DNA of 64,000 nt from Climacteris rufus (GCA_013398175.1 VZRZ01006835.1:1-64000); one strand, 5' to 3'. Shown: positions 35,031 through 47,830, counted from the stretch's first letter. Notes: generated by a model not told the origin, from the sequence alone. Numbers and translations are program-made.

Positions 35031-35247
35031 GATCATAGCATTCCACAGTAGTCTGGGTTGGAAGGGACCTTAAAACCCATCCTGTTCCACCCCTGCCATG
35101 GGCAGGGACACCTTCCACTGTCCCAGGCTGCTCCAAGCCCTGTCCAACCTGGCCTTGGGCACTTCCAGGGCAGCCACAGCTTCTCTGGGCAACTCTGCCA
35201 GGGCCTGCCCCCATCACAGGGGAGAATTTCTTCCTCACATCTGATCA
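35031..35247 (-). mobile_element. CR1 LINE, 3'-end fragment (antisense)
   Basis: Begins GATCATAGCATTCCACAG, then GGGTTGGAAGGGACC, CCCCTGCCATGGGCAGGGAC, CTGTCCAACCTGGCCTTGGG and ends in a block related to AATTTCTTCCTCACATCT. This is the reverse complement of the CR1 3' end and is a moderately young copy. Confidence 0.95.
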
Positions 35248-36743
35248 GGGTGTGTATTTGGAAATGTAGGTCATGTTTTCCCAGGTATTTGTCTCTGGAT
35301 TTGAGCATTTTTAATTTTTTTTTTTCTTTAGGTTTCCCACATGCCTCACTGCATGCAATAGCACACAGATGTCATTGATTACAGAAGAGCTTTTACAAGT
35401 CATAATTAATATTTTGACAGAAAACTTTACTTAAATGGAGACATTCTAAACAGAAACTAAAACTTCTCTCTTCTAGTTATAGTAAAAATCTGAAGCCAAA
35501 CAAGCTAAACTTATTTTGGATATTCTGCTGTTTCCCTTGGTAACAGCCCTTATATGGAACAACAAAAATCTGCCTTTTGTTGACCTCCCCATTGCCACTT
35601 TCTGGTTCTTCTACATTGGCTGAAGGTTTCAGGATTGAAATCATAAAGGCTGGAGAGGATGATTTACATAGAACAATAACAAAACTTTTGGCAGACTATT
35701 TTAGCCACCAGTTTTAATTTGAAAATAATTGAATTGCTTACTTTTCAAAATTTTTGTGGTTTTGGTTTTCTGTTGTAATGGAACATTTTGCACTTCTTTA
35801 TGTCTAACTTGCAGTTCCATTGTGTGTAAGGACAAACTGAGATCTCCTTTAAAGGGTGTGTATTGAACTCTAAATATAACCCAGAGAGAAACCTGGCTTT
35901 TAGCTTTTTTTAGACGTGTTGCTGTGTAAGAAAATTGTATTTCACAAGATGTTCCCTTGGAAGAACATAAGTGGCTGGGTTTGGTCAGAATTTGGAAGAA
36001 TTTGCCTTGAGAAGGAAGGTATGTAATTACCTGTGGGGGTGCACAGGTGTGAGGGGGAGCAGACAAGCCTCTGCACGATAGCAAAAGGTGCTGATTTTAA
36101 AAAAAAATAGGGGTTTTTTAAATCTTTTAGTGTAAGGAAGTCTAGTGTGGGTATACATTTGAACTGAGAGTGTATGCTCAGAACAGGGCAGAAAGATTAG
36201 GACTTGCCTTGCTTTGAGTCATGTTTTCAGGCTTCTTGAAATCACAATGAACAGAAGCATAAAGTTAAAATTTTACAGCTAAAATCTCTGATTTTCACTT
36301 GCATTTTGGGATCCTTAATTTAAAATTTGAAGTGAAGTAACTTGCCTGCAATAAAGGCACTGCTGTGACCTGTGTCCTTGTCGAGTCTGTCAGTGCAGCA
36401 GTGACAAAAGGGTTCTGCAGACTCTGACCTGGGGAAAAATGAGCAGGTGTGGTGTGAGCTCTGGTAAAGTAAAATTCCTTTCCCAGAAATATGTATTTTA
36501 AAACCTGATACGGACTGTCCTGAGAAAATGAACCGTGACTGTTCTGGTTCTGGGTTTGCTGTCCGGGTTGGAGGGTCTGGGATGAGGGCTGGGAGTGTGG
36601 ATGCTGCTTCCAGTGGACATTGTTTGTTTCTTGCTTAAATAAACTCACAGGGTAAGTGCAGAACAAGGCAAAAAAACCCCTCTTGCCTTCAGAAGTGGCT
36701 CTTGGTACTTGCAGTGTGGTTTCCTTTCCTTTTCTTTCCGCAG

Positions 36744-37089
36744 AGCTTACAGAAGCACATCTCTGTGTCCGGGCGCGGTCCCTGACGCTGCTCTGCCTCT
36801 TTGCACAGTTACAGGCTCCGCATGGCCCCTAGATGTCCCTCCTCCTCCTCGCACAGCCCCGGCACCAGGCACTGCAAGAAACCCAGCTCCAGCACATGGC
36901 ACTTCTGCAAGGAATAGAGCCTGGGCACACCGAGCGAGCCAGGTACATCCACCCAGCCCCGGCAGGACGGGCAGGGCTGCCCTCGCCGTGTTCCCAAACC
37001 CACCGTGCTCCTGGGGCAGGGAGTGCAAAGCGCTGTGCAGAGATGGTCCAAGCCTCAGAAACCCCCCAGTGTCACTGCTGGTGGTGTAA
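36744..37089 (+). other. Possible 3'-terminal exon, frame-compatible with PRDM2
   Basis: A strong acceptor (TTTCCTTTTCTTTCCGCAG, ending at 36743) precedes a frame that, joined to the phase-2 end of the PRDM2 large exon, stays open for 114 codons to a TAA at 37087-37089. The peptide is Pro/Ala/Arg-rich (AYRSTSLCPGAVPDAAL...) and does not resemble the conserved vertebrate PRDM2 C-terminus. A chance open frame in GC-rich DNA is at least as likely. An alternative donor CCAG/GTACAT is at 36942/36943. Confidence 0.15.
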
Positions 37090-37094
37090 GTGGT

Positions 37095-37330
37095 GCAGTT
37101 GTGCTTTGGGGGAAGGCTGAGGTGCTGAGAACTGCATGAGCCATCCAAAGCTCCGTCCCTTCCACGTTGGAAGTGATGCTTCCAGTCCAGGATGTGAGAC
37201 CACCAAGGTGCTCGTGCCATTGCTGGCTGCTCTGTCTCCTTCCTGGAGTGGGGAGTCTCTAGGATTTGTTCTCTTTGGAGCTTTTTGCAAGCAATAATCT
37301 CATCTTAAAATATGTGATGTACTAATTCCA
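37095..37330. repeat. 236-bp direct repeat, copy A
   Basis: Matches 39909-40144 without any indel (constant offset of 2,814). About a dozen mismatches are confined to the ends, and the central roughly 150 bases, from TTTGGGGGAAGGCTGAGG to GGAGTGGGGA, look identical. It shows no terminal features of a transposon and no obvious open frame. Confidence 0.95.
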
Positions 37331-39081
37331 GAGGGACACGGTCTCCTCTAGTGCTGGGTACTCACATACTGTGCATCAGAGGGTGTGTTAGGGCAGTCAG
37401 CCCTTTAACCCTCATGGAAGGTGTAAGGAGAGTTTTGTTCATGGTCTTTTGAGACCTGAGGTGTTGTTCCTCTGGCTCCTGGGGAGCCTGAAGATGGTGC
37501 TAATTTTTGCCAGGATGGGCTTTACCCCCATCTTGGAGGGAGTGGTGTTTGTATCTGATGGTGGTGGTGGGCCAAGTGCTTTGGAATCTTTTAGGCTGAA
37601 TGGGTGAACACTGAACAAATTAACTCTGTCTGAAGAAAAGTAACCTGGGAATGTGCATTATGCTGGCTGCTCTGGTGGTGGCCAGCAGCTCAAAGAACAG
37701 CATTACAATGCAGATTGCAGTGCTGTGAGAACATGCAAACACCTGAGTTGGGGTTGTGATGAGATAAACGGTGTAATGAAGCTCCATGGGTTTGGGCAAA
37801 TTAATGACCCAGCCCCGTGTATTGCTGAGGCTGAATTGATTTTCTGTTGGTTTAAACAAGACATTGTTTTCTGCCCCTTCATTTCCCCACCATTAACTTG
37901 CAGATAATAATCTCCTTTACACTGATGTAACAGCTAAGGAACATGAAACTTAACATGTGAAAAGCTAAAGGTGAGAATGAGTGCCAGCAAAATCAAGATG
38001 CTGCAGCTTGAAATATATTCTTTCTTAAAATTGTTCAAAAAAATAACATTTGAGGGAATAGTTAGTGAAATTCTGAAGTTTACTGTCTCCTGAATAGTGG
38101 GGGTGGTTGCTAATGAAGTGTTGACATCCCTTGCTGTGGCACAGGCCATTTAGTTGTGGGAAACCCAAGCAAAATTCAGTCTTGGGCTTCTCTTCCCCAT
38201 GCAGCAGTCACTGAATGACTTGTCCTGCTCCCAGCTCCATGTGATGGGGCAGTTGCTGTGACCCCTTAAAGCTGTCTCTGATTAACTGCAACTCTCTGTG
38301 TATTTTCAGGTGCCAGAAACTTCTGACTGGAAAAGGTGAGGTGAAGTAATCCTCAAGCATTATCCTCTGCTGCTTTGCTCAGATGAGGTGAGACAGGTTC
38401 CTCAGCAGGCACCAGGGACAGTGGTGACTTCTGCTGGAGGTGGTGATGTGCTGCTGTCCCAGGGAGGGAGCACAGGGCTGGCTCCTGCCTTCCCTGCAGG
38501 GTGATGAACTGGGGATGCTGGGCCAGGCTGAGCTCAGGATCCCTGACGTGTGGAGCCCTTGGACCAGCACGGAGAAATGTTCAGGCATCTGCAGGCAAAC
38601 TGCCCGTGCTCAGAGGGTGGGTGGGTCTGGCTGAGTCTCCTCTTTTGGGAGAACAGAGGGTTTAACATACTATGCAATTCAACTCTGAAAAGACTGTTAC
38701 AGCCTTTTGGTTTCTGCTTCACATCCTCACGGGTGAAGAACTGGGCATCCCCCAAAGGAGCACTGGAGGCAGTGGGAGGTTCTCCTGAGGTTTCCAGAAG
38801 TGAGGTCTGTGGGCACCCCAGGCTCTGGGCTCTGTCCCAGTAGCTTTAAGGGGTGTGGGGCTGTTACTCTGCAAGTGCAGCAGGACCCAGGTTTTGTGGG
38901 AAGGCCACCTGTTCTGTGATCTCTGGGAATGCACCGAGAGCCCAGTTCCATGAAGGGACAAGCATCCATTTCCCCAAAGCTGCCATAACTTGTGTTGCCA
39001 GTCTGGTACTCTTTAGAGTTGGGATTTCTTATTTAGGGACAGTACCAAACAGGGGTGATGCTGTGCAGTATCAGGCTGCAC

Positions 39082-39157
39082 TTGTCCTTAAATACAACAT
39101 TTGTCCTTAAATACAGCATTTGTCCTTAAATACAGTATTTGTCCTTAAATACAGCAC
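39082..39157. repeat. 19-bp tandem repeat, four copies
   Basis: The unit TTGTCCTTAAATACAACAT and close variants start at 39082, 39101, 39120 and 39139. It is an AT-rich minisatellite with no evident function. Confidence 0.95.
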
Positions 39158-39908
39158 CTGTGTTTGTGTCCCTACACACCTCTTTAGTTTCAGGGGTCCT
39201 GTCCAGAGGCCATTCATGAGGGCACCAGCAAAGACAAATTCCAGGAACATCCAGGCCAGCTGGTAAAATGCAGTGTAAAAAGCTCTCTTACCTCTTTCTT
39301 GTCCCCAAATGGTCCCAAACAATCACACCCAGGTCCATCTGCCAGCTCTGGGCAGAACCTCTGCCCAGTTCACCTCCAAGGTGAAGGGCTCCTTCTGTCA
39401 ACACATGATTTTCCAGGATCCCTGCTAATGTAGCATCCAGGTTTGGAATTTTTTTAAGGAGGCCAAAGGGGTTGATTTTCCTATTTCCCTCTTGTTTCAG
39501 TTAATTTATTCCTGTCCTTGACTTTGCACTCCACACAGATAAGCACAGATCTGTGTATGCACACATGAGTTAAGAAAAAAGAAGTGCCCAGTTGATACTC
39601 CTTCCCACCGCCCTGAAAAAGCAAAAAAAGAGAATCAATTCTATCTATATCTTCATATATATATATATTTATATGTATGACAGATATTAATATATAGGTA
39701 TGAAATTGCTGAAAACAGTTGATGTTGTATAGTTTTGATGAAAATCAAATTGTTCTAAATGAATACAAAAGCTTTAAAGGAGAAACTTTGCTCACCATAA
39801 AAATGGCTTAGGTACGTGTTGTTTGAGTTGGAAAGAAAAGGTTTTCAGGATCTTGTATTATCTCACTGCAGATTTTTTGGATAAACCCCTCTTGGAGGCT
39901 TTCTAAGT

Positions 39909-40144
39909 GCAATTGTGGTTTGGGGGAAGGCTGAGGTGCTGAGAACTGCATGAGCCATCCAAAGCTCCGTCCCTTCCACGTTGGAAGTGATGCTTCCAGT
40001 CCAGGATGTGAGACCACCAAGGTGCTCGTGCCATTGCTGGCTGCTCTGTCTCCTTCCTGGAGTGGGGACTCTCTAGGATTTGTTCCCTTGGCAGCTTTTT
40101 GCAAGCAATAATCCCCTCTTGAAATATGTGATTGACTCATTCCA
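39909..40144. repeat. 236-bp direct repeat, copy B
   Basis: Second member of the pair with 37095-37330, in the same orientation. The flanks on either side are unrelated, so the repeat boundaries are real or set by divergence. Confidence 0.95.
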
Positions 40145-41877
40145 AATGAAGGCTGGAATTTTTCACAGCAGCCTTGGAAGGCTGAGATTCTCATTAATCT
40201 TTCCAACTAGTTGGAAGTGAGAATCCAGATCTGCCAGGCAGCTTGGTAAATTTTGGTCAAATAGCACAAAAAATTAGGTCTCTTGGCCTTATGTCTATCT
40301 CCAAGAAGCTGGTGTGCACACACAGCTCTCTGATCAGTTTGCCTCACTTTAGTCTTGCATGTTATCTTTTTATTTTCTCTCCACATCTTCTCCTTCCTCT
40401 CACCATGTAATATTAGTATGGTAAACCCTGTTCTTTCAAACAGGAATTCTCTTTCTGTGTGTCTGGACAGTATCTAGATCCCTTGAAAAATGAATATACA
40501 GTGCTAATAAACCCAATATACTCTGACTTAAAGCACCAGTATTGTTGGACTGATGTTGACTAATGTTGACTGATGGATTAGGATTGATTTTCCCCGTGCA
40601 GTTTGGTAGGACAGCTTGTCAAAGATCACAGTGTATCAATTCTCACTGGTCACTAGAGGATTGTTGCTGAGGAAAAGTTTTCTTGCCATGTAGCCCAAAC
40701 ACTGCTTTAAACAATCCCTTCTCCTCAGACCCACTCAGCTTCCAGTCAGATAAATTAAATACAGAGTCCTGGCACGGATGCTGCCCAGGTTAGTGCCTTC
40801 AGGGCATTCCAGTGAGGTTACTAGAGGTCACTTCTGTGCCATTTATTTTTGCTGCTTTTTTTAGGGTGGTTTCAGCTATAATAACTGACAGACTCAAGGA
40901 GAGAAGTGTGTACATGGTTGTGATATAGGAACGTTTTTCCCAGAGAAATTCTGGTTTATCACACAAGCCTGTAAATATGTATTTACAATTTTAACAGCAC
41001 GTCTTTATGTCCCTGGTTGTAAATGCTCTGTTTTTAAAGTTTTATAATGTGTGACTCAACCAAGAGAACACAGCCCACAGCTTTATATTGTACTGGTCTG
41101 TTTGAAGGGTCCTTTACAGTCTAAGCTGTGGCAGAAAAATATCCACCAACAAGAAATAACCCATGGTTGCATCAGACTTCATAATTTTTCCTCAGATAAC
41201 AAATGCAGTTTTTCTGGGAGGGTGGGGGGTTGATTTTTTCCTGCAGGAGGAAAGCATCAGTTCAAAATGGTGTCATTTCTCTGGACCAATGAGGATATTT
41301 CATTCACAGTGAATTCAGGAAAATATGCCATTTTTTTCCCAAGGCAGAATTTCACAGTTTTGCAGCAAATTTTTAACCTCCCCCGTGCCTGCTGATGAAA
41401 CGTGAAATTTTGCCCTTGACTGATATCACAAGTTCTTGTGAAAATTCAAGGAGAGGGTGGGGAAAAAGCTCAGGTTTTGCATGCAGGAATTTGTGAGGAC
41501 AACACTGGCAGCTCTTCTTTCACTGATGGAAATGCTGATACTGAGAAGTTTATTAAAAATAAACTGTGTGGAGATGTGGAAGCACCTGGTTGGTGCTTGG
41601 GTTCTGGATGTTGCTCTGGAAGACTGAAAGCTCTGTTGTCTGTCCACCGTGTAAAAGAACAACAATAAATTAATGTGGAAAACGGCATGGTGGAATATTT
41701 ATTGTTATTTCAGCCAGGAAGGTCTTAAAAATGGGGATTTAGTGTGTTCTCACTGTGAAACAGCAGGGTGGTTTGGGGTGGGAGAGGAGGAAGGAGATGG
41801 AAGTGTTGCCTTGGTCTGGCAGGCTCTGCACAGACAGGGATTGCTGGAGCTCCAGGGCCCTGGGATTTGGTTCTTTT
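40145..41877. other. Non-coding DNA, no gene recognised
   Basis: AT-rich with short frames only. No repeat or exon stands out. Confidence 0.45.
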
Positions 41878-42097
41878 CATGGAATCCCAGACTTTTCATG
41901 GAATCCCAGAATGGTTTGGGCTGGAAGGGGCTTTAAAGCTCATCCCATTCCACCTCTGCCATGGGCAGGGACACCTTCCACTATCCCAGGATGCTCCAAG
42001 CCCCCTCCAGCCTGGCCTTGGACACTTCCAGGGATGGAGCAGCCCCAGCTTCCCTGGGCACCCTGTGCCAGGGCCTCCCTTGCCCTTGTGTGCCAGC
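41878..42097 (-). mobile_element. CR1 LINE, 3'-end fragment (antisense)
   Basis: The terminal octamer-like CATGGAATCCCAGA is present twice (41878 and 41898), followed by GGTTTGGGCTGGAAGGGGC, GCCATGGGCAGGGACACCTT, CTTCCAGGGATGGAGCAGCC and TTCCCTGGGCACCCTGTGCC. This is the reverse complement of the CR1 3' end. Confidence 0.95.
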
Positions 42098-42971
42098 CTT
42101 GAAATCTGCTCTGAATGGACCCCCTCCAGTTCCAAACCCTGTCAGGGAGCCACTGGGGGTGCACTCATCCAGCCACATTCCTTAGAAACAGCAGCAGGTG
42201 CAATAAACAGGTTTGGGAACAGCTGAATTATAGCTATTAATATTAATTTCTCATGGACTAAAAATGGCTCTTTCGCCCCAGAAAATCTGAAGGTTCCTTG
42301 TGCATTGTAAATCTGATCTGTTGGAGAAAAACCACTGCTGTCACTGTTGCTAACAGGCAGCCAGGCTCCTCTGGCAGTGTTACAGCCTGTTTGGTTTCTA
42401 GAAAATGCCACCCAGTCTCAGGTAAGGTTTAGGGGATCCGATTGTGCTGAAGTGTCTTTGTCTCCCTGCGTGAGAACCTGGAGAAATGTTCCTTAAATAG
42501 CTGCCTGCCTTCATTCATCTGTCTGTGCTGTGACACGGAGCAGCACTAATTACTCATTTTTGTGAGAGCCCTGGCTTTTTGGGGAGCAGGCTGTGCCCAC
42601 AGACAGGTAAGGGGGAACTTTGACCTCGTGCTGCAGGTGCTGCCTTGGGCTGTGCAGCTCCGTGTGCTGCTGGCAGGAGACACAGCCAACGCTGCTGGTG
42701 GCTGGATGCCCTCCCAAAGGCCCAGAGAGGAAAGCCAGGGGGCTGCTTCAGTCTGTGCTGCCAGTGCTGGCTGTGGATGCTCTTCCAGGGCTGGGGGACA
42801 CGCAGAGAGCTGTGTGTGCTCGGGAGAGGTCACAGAGTCCATCCCTCCTGGGCTCATCCTGGGATGCTGTGGGGGAGCAGCAGAAACAGAGCTGCAGCAC
42901 TGCTGAGCAACACTGCCCTGGCTTCTGAGCTGGGCAGCCTCGGGGCCTTGCCCTGGGCTCACACCCAGGCT

Positions 42972-43706
42972 GGGTCAGTGCTCCCTGCTCCCTGCAGCGC
43001 TGGGACACCCCAGGGTGCTCCGGCCCACGGCTCCGGCACGAACAGCGCGGGGAGGCGAGGGGCGAGTGCTGTGCTGCAGGGCTGAGCTGGCCTGGGAGCG
43101 ACAGCACCTCCTGACCTGCTGGGCATGGACAGCCAGAACTCACCCCAATGAGGAGAGGAGGGGCAGGGTCAGTGCTCCCTGCTCCCTGCAGCGCTGGGAC
43201 ACCCCAGGGTGCTCCGTCCCACAGCTCCGGCACAAACAGCACGGGGAGGTGAGGGGCGAGTGCTGTGCTGCAGGGCTGAGCTGGCCTGGGAACGACAGCA
43301 CCTCCTGACCTGCTGGGCATGGACAGCCAGAACTCACCCCAATGAGGAGAGGAGAGGCAGGGTCAGGGCTCCCTGCAGCGCTGGGACACCCCAGGGTGCT
43401 CCATCCCACAGCTCCAGCACGAACAGCGCGGGGAGGCGAGGGGCGAGTGCTGTGCTGCAGGGCTGAGCTGGCCCCTCCTGAGCTGCTGGGCATGGACAGC
43501 CAGAACTCACCCCAATGAGGAGAGGAGAGGCAGGGTCAGGGCTCCCTGCAGCGCTGGGACACCCCAGGGTGCTCCATCCCACAGCTCCGGCACAAACAGC
43601 GCGGGGAGGTGAGGGGCGAGTGCTGTGCTGCAGGGCTGAGCTGGCCCCTCCTGAGCTGCTGGGCATGGACAGCCAGAACTCACCCCAATGAGGAGAGGAG
43701 GGGCAC
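42972..43706. repeat. GC-rich tandem array of four units (194, 194, 173, about 174 bp)
   Basis: Units start with GGGTCAG at 42972, 43166, 43360 and 43533. Each contains the GCAGCGCTGGGACACCCCAG block, a GCACGAACAGCGCGGGGAGG-type block (or variant) and a GGACAGCCAGAACTCACCCC block. Units 3 and 4 lack about 20 bases present in units 1 and 2, which dates the order of duplication. Several overlapping frames on both strands are artefacts of the array. Confidence 0.95.
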
Positions 43707-45908
43707 TGGCAGCTGCTGGGGACAATTTCAGGCTGCACCTGGTTCATTCCTGGCCCTGCAGCTGCCTGGGAACAAGGGGCAGTTGTTAAAGGTCAGCTCT
43801 GGACATATTGTCCAAGGTGTGAGATGCCAATGCAAATAGGGCCACCCCCTTTCTGTACTGCTCTGCTAAGTTTGGGGTCACCTTGGCTTCAGCAGCACTT
43901 GGCAGGGTTGGTTTCCTTTCTGTTAAATTTTTTTGCCCTTGTGTGCCAGTGGCTGTGCAAACAGCTGGGTGAGGGGATATTAACTCCAGGCTCATCTCCT
44001 CCTCTCCTGAAGTCAGCTTCTCTGGCCTCTGCACTCCTCCAGCTGAAGCTCTGGGGAATAGACTGTGTGGGGACAGGCATCAGATCAGAAAATCTGTGCT
44101 ATCAAACATACTGTTCATTATTAAATCACATCTTGCCATCTGCACAATGTATTTACTCTCTTATATATTGAATTTTCCTACAAGAGGAGTGTTTAACTGA
44201 CAGACTCCCTGAGCTTCTTTCTTGGGTTCCTCTGTCACGTGCAGTGATTCAGCCTTACCTGGGGTGTACTGATTCAGGAATGCTCCTTCATTTGACCTTC
44301 AGAAGTGAAGGACCAAACTATTTCCTGTATTGCTCTGGCCTGGTAGATTCTGGATCCGAGTTCAGCTTCTCTTTGTGCCCAGCACCAACAGGTTGGAGTC
44401 CTTTCAGAGTTGGTATTTCTTTTCTACAAGGATATTTATACGTCAATTTAGCCATATTAAAGCCTTACCTGAAATATTCTCTAAGTCCTTTAGAGTAGGA
44501 ATTTTTTTCTCTGCACCGTTGATGTAACTTTCTTCTGTGCCTTTCAAACTTTTATTTTTTTGGAAAGAATAAAACTCAACCAAACAAAATTCTCTTTCAG
44601 CCAAGAGCTGCTGGAAATGTAATCTGGAGGAAGGCAGAAATATGTTTAATTGCTGCCTCTGATGCCAAACCTTAAGTGCTTTGCTTGAAAGTGAGTTCTG
44701 CAAAACTCCATTTGCCTTGCATGACACAGGAATCAGAAGTGCAGAAACCTCAGTGATGTTGTCTGAGGAGGAAAAATCACATCCATGCATCCAGCCAGTG
44801 ATTCCACCAGCCCTCCTTGTGACAGTGGAAGAAAATGCAAAAATCCTTATCTGCATTTTTTTCTCCAGTCTCTGCCTTGCACCAGTGAAACGCTGACTTC
44901 TGACACGCAAGAAATGAGTTCTCACTTGTTACCATTTGCAGCCGATGACATCTCATTAAGGATAATTTCTGAATGTTCTTCCCTGAGCCCTCCCCCATTC
45001 CCGAATCCTTTGCTACAAAGAACATTGTTGTGAATAACCCCATTTCCTGCACGGGGTATTTCTGGAGCACCACGGCAATGGTTGATGGAACGAGTTCAGC
45101 CGAGTTTCTCCTCTCCCTTTCACGCACTTTCCTGACACATTGTTGTCTGTTCAGTGGGATAATTGGGAATGGGAGCAGATCTCCACTGAGCTGCCTTTTC
45201 CAAGGCTCTTCTGTCCCCTTGTGAACTGTTCTGTGCTGCTGCCAGCCTGGGCTGAGGGCTGGGGGTGCACAGAGCCTCTCCCTCTGCATTTTGGGGATGA
45301 GCTGCTACATCCTCCTGAAATGACCTGGGGACATCTCCCAGCAGAGCCATCGGTCATTCCAGGCCCAGGGCTAATAAAGGTGCATCAGATGGACTTTTCC
45401 TGGCACTGGGTGGTTTGCTGGTAACTCAGCTGGGGGGTTTTTATGCTGCTTCTGTGGCTGCATCTGCGTAAATGTCCTGATGAGCAAGCCTGGCTCTGGC
45501 AGTGACCTCCTTTGCTAAGATCTGAAATGAAGAGAGCAGAGGAATTTATCTGCTGTGGTGCTGTTTGTGTGAATTTTGCCTTCAAAAAGGCAGCAGGTGC
45601 TCAGCTGAGATCACATCTCTCTTTTTCTGTGCAATCAAGGGCACACAAGACCAAATCTGCTCCAGAGCTGGCCGAGGCTTTATTGCTGACAAACCCTCAG
45701 GAAGCAACACTCACAGAGAGAGTAAATTTGTGTTTGTAGAGGTGACTGCCAGCCAGGGCTTGCAGAGCCTGGGAGCAGCCCACAGCCTCAGTGATGCACA
45801 GAGCTCCCGTGGGGACAGGGAGAGTCCATGGGAGCAAAACTGCAGTGAGAGCCCGGCCAGGCAGTGACACCCACCGGGCACCTCTGGGTGTTCCCGGGGC
45901 GGCTGCTG
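43707..45908. other. Non-coding DNA, no gene recognised
   Basis: Mixed composition with frames up to 170 codons on the minus strand (44443-45289), none with a recognisable domain. No splice-bounded exon can be argued. Confidence 0.4.
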
Positions 45909-46175
45909 GAGCCCCGCACCCAGGGGTGCTCCGTGCTGGCTCTGGGGTTCCCAGACAGGGAGCCCCGCACCCAGGGGTGCTCCGTGCTGGCTCTGGGGTT
46001 CCCAGACAGGGAGCCCCGCACCCAGGGGTGCTCCGTGCTGGCTCTGGGGTTCCCAGACAGGGAGCCCCGCACCCAGGGGTGCTCCGTGCTGGCTCTGGGG
46101 TTCCCAGACAGGCAGCCCCGCACCCAGGGGTGCTCCGTGCTGGCTCTGGGGTTCCCAGACAGGCAGCCCTGCAGC
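45909..46175. repeat. 51-bp minisatellite, five copies plus a partial
   Basis: Units start at 45909, 45960, 46011, 46062 and 46113, with a partial from 46164. The first four begin GAGCCCCGCACCCAGGGGTG and the fifth begins with C in place of G. Copies are otherwise nearly identical. Because 51 is a multiple of three and the unit lacks stops in most frames, it gives long repetitive open frames on both strands (for example SGNPRASTEHPWVRG on the minus strand). These are unlikely to be proteins. Confidence 0.97.
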
Positions 46176-47830
46176 ACCGGCAGGGGAGGGAACAGGCGGG
46201 CTCTGAGCGGGGCTGGAGGGGAGCATCCCTCACTGGCTGGGCTGTTCTGGGGATGGGAGCCTCTCCATGCACATTTGGGAATGCTGCCTTTGCTTTTATG
46301 TCTCAGTTCCCTTAAAGGAAGCTGAAACCTGCCAGTGTAACACACAGCTCGTGTTAGGAAGAGGAAGAGCAGGATAAGCTCCCACTCAGTGATGGGCAGG
46401 GATTGAGCTCCCTCTCCTTTCCCCTTCCTCCTGCACTTCCCGGGCAGTGAATGCCCAGGTTTCACTCTCTGTGTGCAAACACAGCACCTCTAAACTGAGC
46501 TCCAGCATCTTAACAAGGGGCACATTATTCCTAACATCCATGTATTTCCTTTCCACCTAAAAAGAGAAGCTTTGAGCCAGGTGTTGTGTTCTGTTAGCAG
46601 CAGCTTCATGTGCAGGGTCAGTTGCTGCTGCTGACCGAGTCAGTGGCACCTGCGGAGCTGGGGGGACCTTGCACATGCTAAACAGAGCTCAGGGTGTTGT
46701 GGCAGGCACAGAAACCCAGAGGGGGAGGTCTGGCATTGGATCATGTGTGGGACTGGGCACAGCAACCCAGGTGTCAGCTGCAAGGAAAATCCAGGGGAGC
46801 TGCAGTGAGGTGGAAAATGTCATTTCTGTACCTCCCACAGGGTCATTTCTAAGGAGCAAAATGTACTGGGCTGCAATGGAGCATCCCTTGGAGTGTGTCC
46901 AGAGGGAAGGGCAGGCACTGGGGAGCTGCTGTGCTCTGGATCTGCTCCCACCAGAGAAGGCAGTGGGTGCTGGGCAGGTCCGCAGCTCCCACACCAGCCC
47001 TAGGAGGGCTCTTTTCTGGCTTGCTGGGTTTTGGGGCTGTGGAGTGGCTGGCTCTGGTGGCAGGAGCTGTGAGCAGTGGGGTGAGATGGAGCGTGGCCTC
47101 CTGTGCTGTGCAGCTCCCCCAGGGAGCACAGAGCCTGCAGGAGCTCCTTGGAAAATCCCCTGCAAATCACAGAACAAACAGGATCTAAACTGCCCCTCCC
47201 TGCAGTGACACAGTCCCTGGCACCTGCATGGGACAGGTTTCCTAAGATTATTGCGTTGTTTTGCTGGTTCAGGACCTCCAGTGCACTCCCCTAATGCACA
47301 GTGGTATTGGGGAGAAGGAAAAATACATCTGTGCATTCATCTGTAACACTAAATCCCCTGAAGTCTTGAAGTTGGAAAAGTTTGCTGAGGAAATGGGGAA
47401 AAGGGACTTGCAGGTAGCCTCTTTAATAATTTTCTTTCTCTTTCATTTTTTTCTCCCTCTTTTTTTTTTTATTTTCTTCCACCTCTAAATCATGCTTTAA
47501 TATTTCAGAGCTGGATGCAGCTCTGCAGTGGATTTTGCAGACCAGTGACCAAACAGCTCTGAGAGGATTTCCTGGGACATGATCACAGAGAGCAACTGGC
47601 ACAGTTAGGAAAGAATAAAACAGCCACTGGAATAAATACCTGAAGACATTTGGACCAAACGCCCCAATTTTTGCTTTCCTCCATGTGATAGACAAGAAGG
47701 TCAAATTGAACCTCTTGTTCTTGTCAGGACAGAAATTGTTCCTGTGTCTTTAGTGAAATAAACATGCAAATAGCCTCTGGTTTGTTTATTTGGACTCTGC
47801 CATAGCTAATCTGAGCCTGAAATCATTTAA
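46176..47830. other. Non-coding DNA, no gene recognised
   Basis: GC-rich with CpG-poor, CT/AG-rich sequence and antiparallel open frames (46669-47336), which indicate stop-poor composition and not genes. A T-rich tract lies at 47430-47475. Confidence 0.4.

Noticed and set aside
38310..38335. 26-nt micro-exon between TTTTCAG and AAAAG/GTGAGG
   Set aside because: Tiny, no frame support and no neighbouring exon to join; splice-like words of this quality occur by chance.
42645..43747. Several 80-190 codon frames on both strands
   Set aside because: They follow a four-unit GC-rich tandem array and are equally open antisense.
45697..46465. Repetitive 150-225 codon frames on both strands
   Set aside because: They are produced by a 51-bp minisatellite whose period preserves any frame.
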